From Bryobacterales bacterium (GTDB taxonomy: Bacteria; Acidobacteriota; Terriglobia; Bryobacterales; Bryobacteraceae): a stretch of 64,000 nt of DNA. Shown here one piece after another: positions 27,701 through 34,944 of this stretch; the stretch's first letter is position 1; each line of letters opens with the position of its first letter. The translations under genes and the position numbers were made by a program. The stretch spans positions 1 through 64,000 of the forward strand of contig JAEUQE010000008.1 in assembly GCA_016789785.1 (NCBI GenBank), read 5' to 3'. The notes below the pieces were generated by a model. It did not search any database and was not told the origin of the DNA. It saw only the letters and a list, made by a program, of their open reading frames with translations.

Positions 27701-27884
27701 AACCGCCGGCGCAGCGGATGAGCCTCCAGTTTCACCCATGCTGGCCGGACTCGCCGGCTTTGGCTTCGGGGCGCCCCGGCAGCAGGGTCCGCCTCCGCCG
27801 CCCCCGGTCGAATACACGCCCACGGCCTGGGGCCGTTACGCCAAAGTGCTGCTCAGTTCCAGCGAATTCCTCTACATCAACTGA
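24795..27884 (+). CDS. PSCyt1-DUF1549-DUF1553 (PSD1-type) cytochrome-like secreted protein
   Basis: ATG 24795 gives [22 protein letters not shown], a signal peptide; the open frame starts 84 bp earlier. The 1029-residue product has one haem-binding CYGCH (Cys44, Cys47, His48) in a PSCyt1 domain, a DUF1549 domain (~115-350, with [27 protein letters not shown]) and a C-terminal DUF1553 domain (~650-1029, with [26 protein letters not shown]). The family is frequent in Planctomycetes and Acidobacteria and is always next to DUF1501 genes, as here; its reaction is not established. A Ser/Ala/Pro-rich insert of ~75 residues ([14 protein letters not shown] ... [10 protein letters not shown]) interrupts the usual C-terminal end. 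A lone CPGC sits near residue 545. Confidence 0.93.
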   Translation: [1029 protein letters not shown]

Positions 27885-27899
27885 CATCGGGAGAAAACC

Positions 27900-29393
27900 A
27901 TGTATCCACATAAAGCATCCGCTCCCACTACCCGGCGCGAGGCGCTTCGCAGGATCGGCAACGGCTTCGGCATGATGGCCTTCGCCAGCATGCTGCAGAA
28001 CTCCATTGCCCGTGCGGGAGGCATTGTGGCTCCCGATGGCACGTCCGGTGTCGCCAAGCTCGACTATCCGCAGCGCGTCAAACGCGTGATCTTCCTCTTC
28101 ATGAACGGCGGCTGCTCGCAGGTGGACAGCTTCGACCCCAAACCGATGCTGGAGAAGTATGATGGGCAACCCTTGCCCGGCGGCGAGGTCAAGACTGAGC
28201 GCAAAACCGGGGCGCTCATGAAGTCGCCATTCGCATTTAAGAAGCACGGCCAGTGCGGCATGGAGATCAGCGAGCTTTGGCCGAAGCTCTCGGAAGTGGC
28301 CGACGACATCTGCTGGATCCGCTCCGTCTACACCGACATTCCCAATCACGAGCCTGCCTGCCTGATGATGAACACCGGCGCCAATCAGGCCGGACGTCCT
28401 TCCATGGGCGCATGGATCACCTACGGTTTGGGATCGGAGAATCAGAACCTCCCTTCCTACGTCGTTCTCTGCCCCGACATTCCCACCACCGTGGGCCCTC
28501 CTCTCTGGAGCAACGGCTTCCTGCCCGCCATCAACCAGGGCACCTACATTTCCGATAAGATCATGAGCCGCCCCGGCGAGCCGCCACCGCCCGAAGAGCA
28601 AAAAGACAAGGTGATGGTGGAGAAAGCCTTCGATCCGAAAAAGCTCATCAGCAACGTAAGCAACAACAGGTTCACCCTCACCGAACAACGCCGCGAACTG
28701 GACTTGCTCGGCAAGCTGGAGAAGATACGCGGCGAAGGCGCCCAGGATCCGCAAGTGGAAGCGGCCATCAAATCGATGGAGATCGCCTACCGCATGCAAA
28801 CCGAAGCGCCCGAGGTCTTCGACATCCGCAAGGAGACGGAAGCCACACAAAACCTCTATGGTCCAGGCAGTACGGCCCGCGGCTGCCTCACCGCTGTTCG
28901 CCTGGTGGAGAAGGGCGTCCGTATGGTCCAGGTCTACTACGCCAAGGGTGACCCCTGGGATGCGCATGCCGACATCCTCGCCCACAAGGTGAATGCAAAG
29001 AACTCTGATCAGCCCTTCGCCGCCGTGGTGAAGGATCTCAAGTCCCGTGGCCTGTGGAAGGACACGCTCATCGTCTGCGGCTCAGAGTTCGGGCGCACTC
29101 CGGTCCGCGAAGTTGGTGGCGGCGGCGAGCGAATTCGCCGCGGGCGCGATCACAATCCATTCGGCTTCACCATGTGGCTGGCGGGCGGCGCTGTCAAAGG
29201 CGGCACCATTCATGGCGCCACCGACGACTTCGGCTTCAAAGCCGTCGACAAGCCCGTCCATGTCCACGATCTCCACGCCACCATCCTCTATCTCATGGGC
29301 ATCGACCACACCAAGCTCACCTATCGCTACAGCGGCCGCGATTTCCGCCTCACCGACGTACACGGCGAAATCATGCACTCCATCGTGGCCTGA
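27900..29393 (+). CDS. DUF1501 Tat-exported protein (alkaline-phosphatase-fold)
   Basis: A 497-residue protein with a Tat signal (TTRREALRRIGNGFGMMAFASML). Motifs of the DUF1501 family are visible: VIFLFMNGGCSQVDSFDPKP near the N-terminus, MNTGANQAGRPSMGAWITYGLG in the middle and CGSEFGRTPVREVGGGGERIRRGRDHNPFGF near the C-terminus, then a late HVHDLHATILYLMGID. The fold relates to sulfatases and alkaline phosphatases and has likely metal ligands. It follows the PSCyt/DUF1553 gene by 15 bp, the standard genomic pairing, and precedes the propeller gene by 12 bp. The pair has been linked by context to polysaccharide or sulfated-substrate breakdown, but no activity is proven. Confidence 0.94.
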   Translation: MYPHKASAPTTRREALRRIGNGFGMMAFASMLQNSIARAGGIVAPDGTSGVAKLDYPQRVKRVIFLFMNGGCSQVDSFDPKPMLEKYDGQPLPGGEVKTERKTGALMKSPFAFKKHGQCGMEISELWPKLSEVADDICWIRSVYTDIPNHEPACLMMNTGANQAGRPSMGAWITYGLGSENQNLPSYVVLCPDIPTTVGPPLWSNGFLPAINQGTYISDKIMSRPGEPPPPEEQKDKVMVEKAFDPKKLISNVSNNRFTLTEQRRELDLLGKLEKIRGEGAQDPQVEAAIKSMEIAYRMQTEAPEVFDIRKETEATQNLYGPGSTARGCLTAVRLVEKGVRMVQVYYAKGDPWDAHADILAHKVNAKNSDQPFAAVVKDLKSRGLWKDTLIVCGSEFGRTPVREVGGGGERIRRGRDHNPFGFTMWLAGGAVKGGTIHGATDDFGFKAVDKPVHVHDLHATILYLMGIDHTKLTYRYSGRDFRLTDVHGEIMHSIVA

Positions 29394-29405
29394 AGGAGAT
29401 CATTC

Positions 29406-30392
29406 ATGCGGCCACTTTGTCTAGTCCTCGCCATAGCCTGTGTGCTCATGGGCGCCGATCGCAAGCGCGTGATGACGACGCCCAAGGCCGGAGTTGCCAC
29501 ACCCGGCGTGCAGATCCCCATGTCCAAACTGAAGCCCGAAGCCGAGGTCGCCATCGCCGGCGCCACGGGGATTCTCGGGGCGCCGGAGGCGGTCTGGGTC
29601 GGAGCAAACGCGGGCGTGATCCCCATTGATGCGAAGACCAACAAGGCTGGAGACCCGATCAACGGACCGAAAGCGCCGTGCGCCGGGTTGGCCACTGGAT
29701 TCGAAGCCACATGGGTTCCCGATTGCGGCAGCAACGCCATGGTCCGCCTCGCGGCCAAGACCAACGAACACAAGGCAACCATCGCTTCGGGAGCGACAGC
29801 CGCCCCGCAGGCGGTCGCCGCAACCGATGACAGCATCTGGGCATTCACCGACGACAAAGGCACGCTCTCGCGCATTGACCCGGCGACATCGAAGGTCGTA
29901 GCCGAGACGAGGCTGCCAGCCGGATGCACCAGCCTGATTTACGCCGAAAAATCTCTCTGGGCCACCTGCCCCGCCACGAATCAACTGGTTCGCATCAACC
30001 CGCTTACAAACCTCGTGGACAAGCGCATCGAGGTGGAAGCTGGTCCCCGGTCGCTTGTATTTGCGGATGGCTCCATTTGGGTCCTCTGCGGCGAGAAAGG
30101 CAAAGTTGCTCGCGTCGACGCAAAGACCAACAAGGTGGCGGCCACGATCGATCTGCAGATCCCCAATTCCCAGGGCGAGATCACCGCGGGGGCAGGCTCA
30201 ATCTGGGTCACCGCCAAAGGCTTTCCGCTCACGCGAATCGACCCGAAGAGTGATTCCGTGGCCCAGCAGTTTGCCGGCGACGGTGGTGGAGCGCTCCGCT
30301 TTGGCGCCGGCTCTCTCTGGATGGTCAATACCGCGCAACAGACCGTTTGGCGTGTCGATCCCAAGCGCGTCCTGGCCACATTCGCCGAATAG
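29406..30392 (+). CDS. Secreted YncE/Vgb-like beta-propeller protein, paralogue of 18911-19921
   Basis: A 328-residue protein with a signal peptide (MRPLCLVLAIACVLMGA), then the linker TPKAGVATPGVQIPMSKLKPEA, clearly related to the linker of the protein at 18911. About six propeller repeats follow (IDAKTNKAGDPI, SRIDPATSKVVAETRLP, RVDAKTNKVAATID). The ribosome site GAAGGAG lies 6-7 nt before the ATG. It is the third gene of the PSCyt/DUF1553 - DUF1501 - propeller operon, which suggests a periplasmic partner or substrate-binding role. The paralogue pairs instead with a sodium symporter, so the shared part may be a ligand- or partner-binding scaffold. Confidence 0.9.
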   Translation: MRPLCLVLAIACVLMGADRKRVMTTPKAGVATPGVQIPMSKLKPEAEVAIAGATGILGAPEAVWVGANAGVIPIDAKTNKAGDPINGPKAPCAGLATGFEATWVPDCGSNAMVRLAAKTNEHKATIASGATAAPQAVAATDDSIWAFTDDKGTLSRIDPATSKVVAETRLPAGCTSLIYAEKSLWATCPATNQLVRINPLTNLVDKRIEVEAGPRSLVFADGSIWVLCGEKGKVARVDAKTNKVAATIDLQIPNSQGEITAGAGSIWVTAKGFPLTRIDPKSDSVAQQFAGDGGGALRFGAGSLWMVNTAQQTVWRVDPKRVLATFAE

Positions 30393-30862
30393 CGGCCACC
30401 GTTGCGGATGCCGCGGGTCTCCTCAAGCATCCTGTCGCGCGACTCACGGCAGCGTAGGGCTTTAGCCGGCTTTAGCCTGCCGCGCCGAGAATCGTCTCGG
30501 TGCAGGGCGAGGTGGCCGAGAATGCCCGATCGTCGAATACTACGAGCTTACTAACGCCCTTCGGCCGCTGTGGCCGCCAGGGGCGATTCGCCGGCCCCGG
30601 GCACGGGCCTCGACAAGAGTGGCGAGGCGGCAGACTGAAGTCTGCGTTACCGTAGCTGGTCCGGGCTTTTCGTAACACGAGATACTCCCGCGGGTTGCAT
30701 GCGGGCCATCAGAGTTAACATCTCCTCCCAGAACAAATCGCAGGCTCAAGCGTACTTAGATCAAACGGTTCCAGCGAGGATCTTGGAACCGCTGCAAGCC
30801 GGGGCTTACGAAGGATCTCGCGCGGCGAGTCAACGCAAGCCCTGACCATCAGGAGGTGACTT
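30393..30862. other. 470-bp non-coding region before the TPR gene
   Basis: It contains repeat copy A (30451-30656) and, after it, about 200 bp with no recognised element apart from the TPR ribosome site AGGAGG (30851-30856). Short open frames here lack start signals and follow the palindromes rather than codon bias. Confidence 0.55.
30451..30656 (+). repeat. Hairpin-rich repeat, copy A
   Basis: It consists of a chain of palindromes: two adjacent GGCTTTAGCC units (30458-30477), CCGAGA-ATCG-TCTCGG (30485-30500), GGGGC...GCCCC (30580-30598) and GCAGACT-GA-AGTCTGC (30630-30645), followed by GTTACCG. The same order of palindromes occurs in reverse orientation at 32296-32550, with base changes that keep the pairing. 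It may be a small non-autonomous mobile element or a structured intergenic repeat. Confidence 0.7.
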
Positions 30863-32185
30863 GTGCGCTCGATACTCTACGTGTGTCTCTTTGCGGCGTG
30901 CCTAACGGCCCAACCGCAGCAGACGGTCTCCATCGCCGACCCCATCGAGGCCAAACTCACCGAGGGTAACCTTGCGCTCCGTCAGGCACGGTTTGCCGAC
31001 GCGGAGAGAATCTATCTGGAAGCTGTGGCGATGGCGCAGGAGTTGCCGGACAGCGATATCCGCAAGGCCAAGTCATGGAATAATCTCGGCGCACTCTATC
31101 ACCAGCAGGCTCGCTATAGCGAAGCCGAGGACCTGTACAAGAAGGCGCTCCCAATCTACGAAACGCTGGTCGGCGTGAGCCGGTCCGCCTACGCGGCGGT
31201 GTTGAACAACTACGCGGAAGTAGTGCGGATGCGAGGCCGCTACGACGAAGCCGAACAGCTCTACCGGAACTCGATCCGGGTTCGTGAGTTGGACAATCCC
31301 GACGACCCCGGCGTCGCTGCGTCGATGAACAATCTGGCAGTGCTCCTCAACCAGCGGTTGCGCGCCGAAGAAGCGGAGACCCTGGCGCGCCGCGCGCTGG
31401 AGATCTGGAACAACACCTACAATGGCAAGCATCCCTATGTTGCCTCCGGGCTTAACACTCTGGGCGAAGCCCTGCGGATCCAGAACCGGTTAGCCGAAGC
31501 GGCGGAGTGCCATCGCAGGGCTGTCGAGATCCGCAAGGAGGTTCTGTCGCCGGAGCATCCTGATGTCGCGACCGGAATCAGCAATCTCGCGTCGATGCTC
31601 TATGAGCAGAAGAATTACACCGAGTCCGAGGAACTGTATCAGGAAGCCGCGCGCATTCGCATGAAGGCCTTTGGTCCGAACCACCCGAGCGTGGCGTTCC
31701 TGCACAACAATCTCGGCACTTCGGTACTCGCGCAAGGGCGCACCATTGAAGCGGAAAACCACTTCCGCGAGGCGATGCGGATTCTGGAGACGGCGGGTGC
31801 GGCGGGTCATGTCGACTATGCGAAGACCGTCGAGAACCTCGCTTCGATGTTTGTACTGCAGGAGAAAATGCAGGGTGCCGAATCGCTGTATCTGCGTGCG
31901 CTGAAACTGCGGGAGAAGGTGTTGGGCCCACGCCACGCAGCCATTGCCAATAGCTACGATTGGCTGGCTGCATTCTACTTCAAGCAGGGCCGTGAGACGG
32001 AAGCCGAGAAGTGTCTCAAGAAGGCGCTCGACATTCGGGAATCCGCCTTGGGCCGCGAGGCGCCCGCAGTCGCCCTCAGCCTGCAACGGCTTGCGAACAT
32101 GTATGCGAGTCAGGATCGGAAGGACGCGGCGGAAGAGATGAACCGGCGCGCCAACCGCATCTTGAAGCTGCAGCCCGTCCGGTAA
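30863..32185 (+). CDS. Secreted tetratricopeptide-repeat protein
   Basis: A GTG start at 30863 lies 6 nt after AGGAGG, the best Shine-Dalgarno site seen in the window. A signal peptide (MRSILYVCLFAACLTAQ) precedes about ten TPR-type repeats of ~42 residues, e.g. NNLGALYHQQARYSEAEDLYKKAL and SNLASMLYEQKNYTESEELY. The tight 42-residue spacing and the Asn-Asn-Leu/Asn-Tyr starts resemble kinesin-light-chain-type TPRs. It is a protein-interaction scaffold in the periplasm or outer envelope, with no enzymatic domain. It stands alone between inverted copies of a repeat. The partner is unknown. Confidence 0.92.
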   Translation: MRSILYVCLFAACLTAQPQQTVSIADPIEAKLTEGNLALRQARFADAERIYLEAVAMAQELPDSDIRKAKSWNNLGALYHQQARYSEAEDLYKKALPIYETLVGVSRSAYAAVLNNYAEVVRMRGRYDEAEQLYRNSIRVRELDNPDDPGVAASMNNLAVLLNQRLRAEEAETLARRALEIWNNTYNGKHPYVASGLNTLGEALRIQNRLAEAAECHRRAVEIRKEVLSPEHPDVATGISNLASMLYEQKNYTESEELYQEAARIRMKAFGPNHPSVAFLHNNLGTSVLAQGRTIEAENHFREAMRILETAGAAGHVDYAKTVENLASMFVLQEKMQGAESLYLRALKLREKVLGPRHAAIANSYDWLAAFYFKQGRETEAEKCLKKALDIRESALGREAPAVALSLQRLANMYASQDRKDAAEEMNRRANRILKLQPVR

Positions 32186-32295
32186 GGGAACACTCTGTAT
32201 ACTGCCTCGCCTGGCTAGAGTGAATCCTCTTCTGATAGGGCATAGGCAAGCGTCCCGAGGACTCCGTAGAGCGAAGGAACTGGAATCGGTGCCGG

Positions 32296-32550
32296 CTCGG
32301 TAACGCAGCCTTCAGGCTTGCTTCAGGCTGCCGCCTCGTGCTCGGGGCCGGCGAATCGCCCCTGGCTGGATCAGGAGCGCTCGACCGCCGGTACTCTACC
32401 CAGCTCGCCAACCGCTCCTTCACCAAGTTTGTGATCGCGGGCGGCAGAAGGGCGGCGGGCTCGTAGAACCTCGGCGATCGCGCATTTTCGTTCACCTCGC
32501 GCTGGACCGAGACGTCTCGGCGCGGCAGGCTTTAGCCTGCGCTACCGTGA
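32296..32550 (-). repeat. Hairpin-rich repeat, copy B (inverted relative to copy A)
   Basis: Read on the minus strand it matches copy A in order: GCAGGC-TTTA-GCCTGC (32525-32540), CCGAGACGTCTCGG (32507-32520), a GGGGC/GCCCC stem (32344-32362) and GCAGCCT...AGGCTGC (32305-32331), followed by GTTACCG. It carries about 80-90 extra bases (roughly 32365-32450) that copy A lacks. Stem bases differ from copy A in compensating pairs (AGTCTGC/GCAGACT versus AGGCTGC/GCAGCCT), so the structure is conserved beyond the sequence. Confidence 0.7.
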
Positions 32551-32719
32551 GGTGCGGGGTGCCAAAGTGCGGAACGAAGGGCATCGAGCGCCCGGAAAAC
32601 GGACGATCTGCAGCACGCCGACATAGCGCTTAGCGCTAATCTATAACTGCCCTGACGGCGGGCTTCGGGTGATCCAAATGCTCACAAGGCAAGATGTCTC
32701 AGGGAATGAGTCACTTAGT

Positions 32720-32753
32720 GCCGGTGAGCACTCGGAGGAAGATGCTCACCGGC
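32720..32753. repeat. Perfect 11-bp hairpin with 12-nt loop
   Basis: GCCGGTGAGCA (32720-32730) and TGCTCACCGGC (32743-32753) are exact inverted repeats. There is no T-run, so it is not a typical intrinsic terminator. It may be a protein-binding site or the remains of a mobile-element end. Confidence 0.45.
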
Positions 32754-32891
32754 CGACCATCGCGATCGGGACGCAATGGCCAAATCCGCGACCAGGCAGG
32801 CGTCGCCGCCCGCGCAAGTCCGGATTGTAGTGTGATGTCAGAATACAACAAAACCGATTCTGGGTCGAGTGAACTTATAGTCCCGCTAGTT

Positions 32892-34283
32892 TTACCGTAA
32901 GGTAAGGACGGCGTAGTACCCCATCACCAGAATGATGATGGAACTCGCCGCCACCAGGCCATAGGTTACCGCTTTGCCGGGAACCACTTCCCTGGGCAAT
33001 CGTTTGAACCGCAGATACAGCGCGCCGACCGCAATCACGGGAAGCATGGACGCCTGGGCAACACCGCCAAGTTTCACCATCAGCACCGGAGACTGTGCCC
33101 AATAGAACAGCGCGACTGGAATCGCGATGAGGGCCCAGACGAAGTAGTTGCGCCAGCGCACGCGGCTGGCATAGTCGTCAGCACGGAAATAGCCCAGCAT
33201 ACGCGCCATGTCGGCATAGACCCGGGAATTGGCCGCTGTGGCCGCGAAGATCGTTCCGTAGAGCGTCGCAACCGCACCCAGATAGAACAGCCACAGCGAC
33301 CAGCCGCCGAGTGTTTGCGTATACATGCGCGAGAGCACAGGGATCATGTCCTTGGCCGCGGGCACCAGCCCTTGCGAGTGCAGGATGCCCGCGCCGAGCA
33401 CGTAGAACGCGATGGTTGCGATGGTGTAGATCACCATGGAGGCCAGGATGTCGAGATTCATCACCGCCACCCAGCCCTTGGCGCGCGACTGCCATTCCGC
33501 CGATCCGTCGCGCGGTCCCGTGAAGCGCGCATAACCCTTCTCAACGCACCAGTAGGGGTACATGAACAACTCCGCCGCGCCCACGCCCGTGATGCCGAAA
33601 ACCGCCACCGCGCTGGCCATCCCCTGCGGAGGCAGCTTGAACTGGAATCCTTCGCGGAGCTTCTCCCATTGGAAGTACTGCGGCATGGCGACCAGCAGCA
33701 GGGCGCACATGAACGTCAGCATGGTGAAGAGCGCTACTTTGATGGTGGCGAGAGTTTCCACCCGTTCATAACCACCAGTCAAGAGTAGAGCCAGCGTGAT
33801 GGCGGCCAGCACAGGAACCCACCAATTCACCGGGACGGAAGGCACCAATTGATTCAACACCTGCGCGACCCCACCGAACATCGCGCCGATCTGGAACATG
33901 GTCATCAGCACCATGAACGCCCACATCCACACCACCCAACTCACTTTCCAACGTGGCCCGGGAACCTGATCGAAGCCATCAAGGCCCGTCTTCCCGGTCG
34001 CAATCGTGTAGCGTCCCAATTCGGACTGCACACTGGGCTTGATGAGGCAGCTAATCAGGATCACCCAAAGGGCCACATAACCAACCTCCGCGCCGAGCGT
34101 GGTGGTGGCGATGAGTTCACCCGATCCGACGATGGACGCCGACAGGATCATGCCTGGTCCGATTCGCCGCAACATGCCGCCGAACGCTTGCGGAGGATTC
34201 TCGATGTCCGCGGGGTGGTATGCGTAGGGATCCTTGATGGCGGGAACAGACGGCTCGGCCGGAGTCCGGGTGGGAGAACTCAT
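32892..34283 (-). CDS. NRAMP-like transporter lacking the DPGN metal motif
   Basis: A 463-residue, eleven- to twelve-helix membrane protein of NRAMP-like length. The first core helix reads GPGMILSASIVGSGELIATT where canonical NRAMPs have DPGN, and the helix-6 region reads GAAELFMYPYWCVEKGY instead of the MPHN/H motif. The metal-coordinating Asp, Asn and Met are therefore not in place. It may carry another cation or a different solute. A canonical family member (57677-59566) in the same window makes the contrast clear. It follows the DUF2721 gene by 23 bp and may be co-transcribed with it. Annotation only as manganese transporter would be unsafe. Confidence 0.85.
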   Translation of the reverse strand: MSSPTRTPAEPSVPAIKDPYAYHPADIENPPQAFGGMLRRIGPGMILSASIVGSGELIATTTLGAEVGYVALWVILISCLIKPSVQSELGRYTIATGKTGLDGFDQVPGPRWKVSWVVWMWAFMVLMTMFQIGAMFGGVAQVLNQLVPSVPVNWWVPVLAAITLALLLTGGYERVETLATIKVALFTMLTFMCALLLVAMPQYFQWEKLREGFQFKLPPQGMASAVAVFGITGVGAAELFMYPYWCVEKGYARFTGPRDGSAEWQSRAKGWVAVMNLDILASMVIYTIATIAFYVLGAGILHSQGLVPAAKDMIPVLSRMYTQTLGGWSLWLFYLGAVATLYGTIFAATAANSRVYADMARMLGYFRADDYASRVRWRNYFVWALIAIPVALFYWAQSPVLMVKLGGVAQASMLPVIAVGALYLRFKRLPREVVPGKAVTYGLVAASSIIILVMGYYAVLTLR

Positions 34284-34306
34284 CCGTGGTATGGTATCAC
34301 CTTCGC

Positions 34307-34891
34307 CTAGGAACCCACCTTCTCCAGGCTCGCGCGCGTACTGTTGCGTTCGGCGATCTTCTCACGGCTCACGTCCACCAGGCGGTTCAGAAAGCTCATC
34401 TCGTCCGTGAGCGTAGTGATCGCAAGGCGGGCCTCCTGGATCAACAGCACCGATCCGTAGAGCAGACCGCAGGCGCCCGACAGGCCGAGCAAAACCGGAA
34501 GCCAGTGAAGGGCCGGTTCCATGAGCAGCGCATCGATTCCGATGGCAACGCTGGTGAGCACAAACAAGCCCGCCGCCATATAGAACACCGTCAGGGTGCG
34601 CTGGAGCAATTTCGCGCGCACACTCAACTGACCGATCTGATCCATCAGCATCGCCTTGCGGTCGTCAATCAACTCAAGTCCCATATGATCGTGCATCAGT
34701 TGATCCATCTTGTCGGAGATGGCCCGCACCCGGTCCACCACTCGCCCCAGCCGGTTGGAGGTGGACAGGATAAACATACCCGACGCGGAAATCAACAGTG
34801 CGGGCGTAATCATCGCGGTCAGCACGCCCAGAGCGGCCGACAGCGAAGTAACCAGTTGCGTTGGTAGTGCGACTTGCATCCTCTTCTCCAT
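34307..34891 (-). CDS. DUF2721 family membrane protein
   Basis: A 194-residue protein with three hydrophobic helices: one near the N-terminus (MITPALLISASGMFILSTSNRLGRVVDRVR) and two in the middle (VFYMAAGLFVLTSVAIGIDAL, LPVLLGLSGACGLLYGSVLLI). The soluble segment between them (DKMDQLMHDHM ... RKAMLMDQIGQL) fits DUF2721. The function of the family is not known. Alternative start at 34879. It likely forms a two-gene unit with the NRAMP-like gene. Its start lies next to a 13-bp tandem repeat shared with the divergent MFS gene. Confidence 0.88.
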   Translation of the reverse strand: MEKRMQVALPTQLVTSLSAALGVLTAMITPALLISASGMFILSTSNRLGRVVDRVRAISDKMDQLMHDHMGLELIDDRKAMLMDQIGQLSVRAKLLQRTLTVFYMAAGLFVLTSVAIGIDALLMEPALHWLPVLLGLSGACGLLYGSVLLIQEARLAITTLTDEMSFLNRLVDVSREKIAERNSTRASLEKVGS

Positions 34892-34917
34892 TATCTAATG
34901 CGGCTATCTAATGCGGC
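34892..34917. repeat. Two perfect tandem copies of TATCTAATGCGGC between divergent genes
   Basis: The 13-bp unit is at 34892-34904 and 34905-34917, directly between the DUF2721 ATG (34891) and the -10-like box of the MFS gene (34932). It could be a binding site shared by both promoters, or a chance duplication. Confidence 0.6.
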
Positions 34918-34931
34918 TTGGGCTGGTGTTG

Positions 34932-34937
34932 TACACT
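34932..34937 (+). promoter_or_regulatory. -10-like TACACT exactly 7 nt before the MFS ATG
   Basis: TACACT ends at 34937 and the chosen ATG begins at 34945, the same spacing as at 9182/9190. This predicts a leaderless transcript and supports the 34945 start over the ATG at 34918. Confidence 0.42.
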
Positions 34938-34944
34938 GTGCCTC

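Larger units (their letters stand above)
32186..32891. other. 706-bp non-coding region after the TPR gene
   Basis: It contains repeat copy B (32296-32550), a short palindromic stretch near 32625-32640 (AGCGCTTAGCGCT) and a perfect hairpin at 32720-32753. No gene with signal, codon bias or ribosome site was recognised, and no transposase fragment could be identified with confidence. The convergent end of the NRAMP-like gene begins at 32892. Confidence 0.55.

Noticed and set aside
24558..27701. Long open frame of about 1047 codons on the minus strand opposite the PSCyt/DUF1553 gene
   Set aside because: It is antisense to a strongly supported gene, has no family motif or signal peptide, and such frames arise from high-GC codon use.
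30472..30678. Short minus-strand open frame in the repeat copy A region
   Set aside because: It follows the palindromes, has no ribosome site, and the corresponding frame is not kept in copy B.
32686..32891. Possible insertion-sequence remnant
   Set aside because: A perfect hairpin and short open frames are present, but no transposase motif, terminal inverted repeat pair or target duplication was seen.
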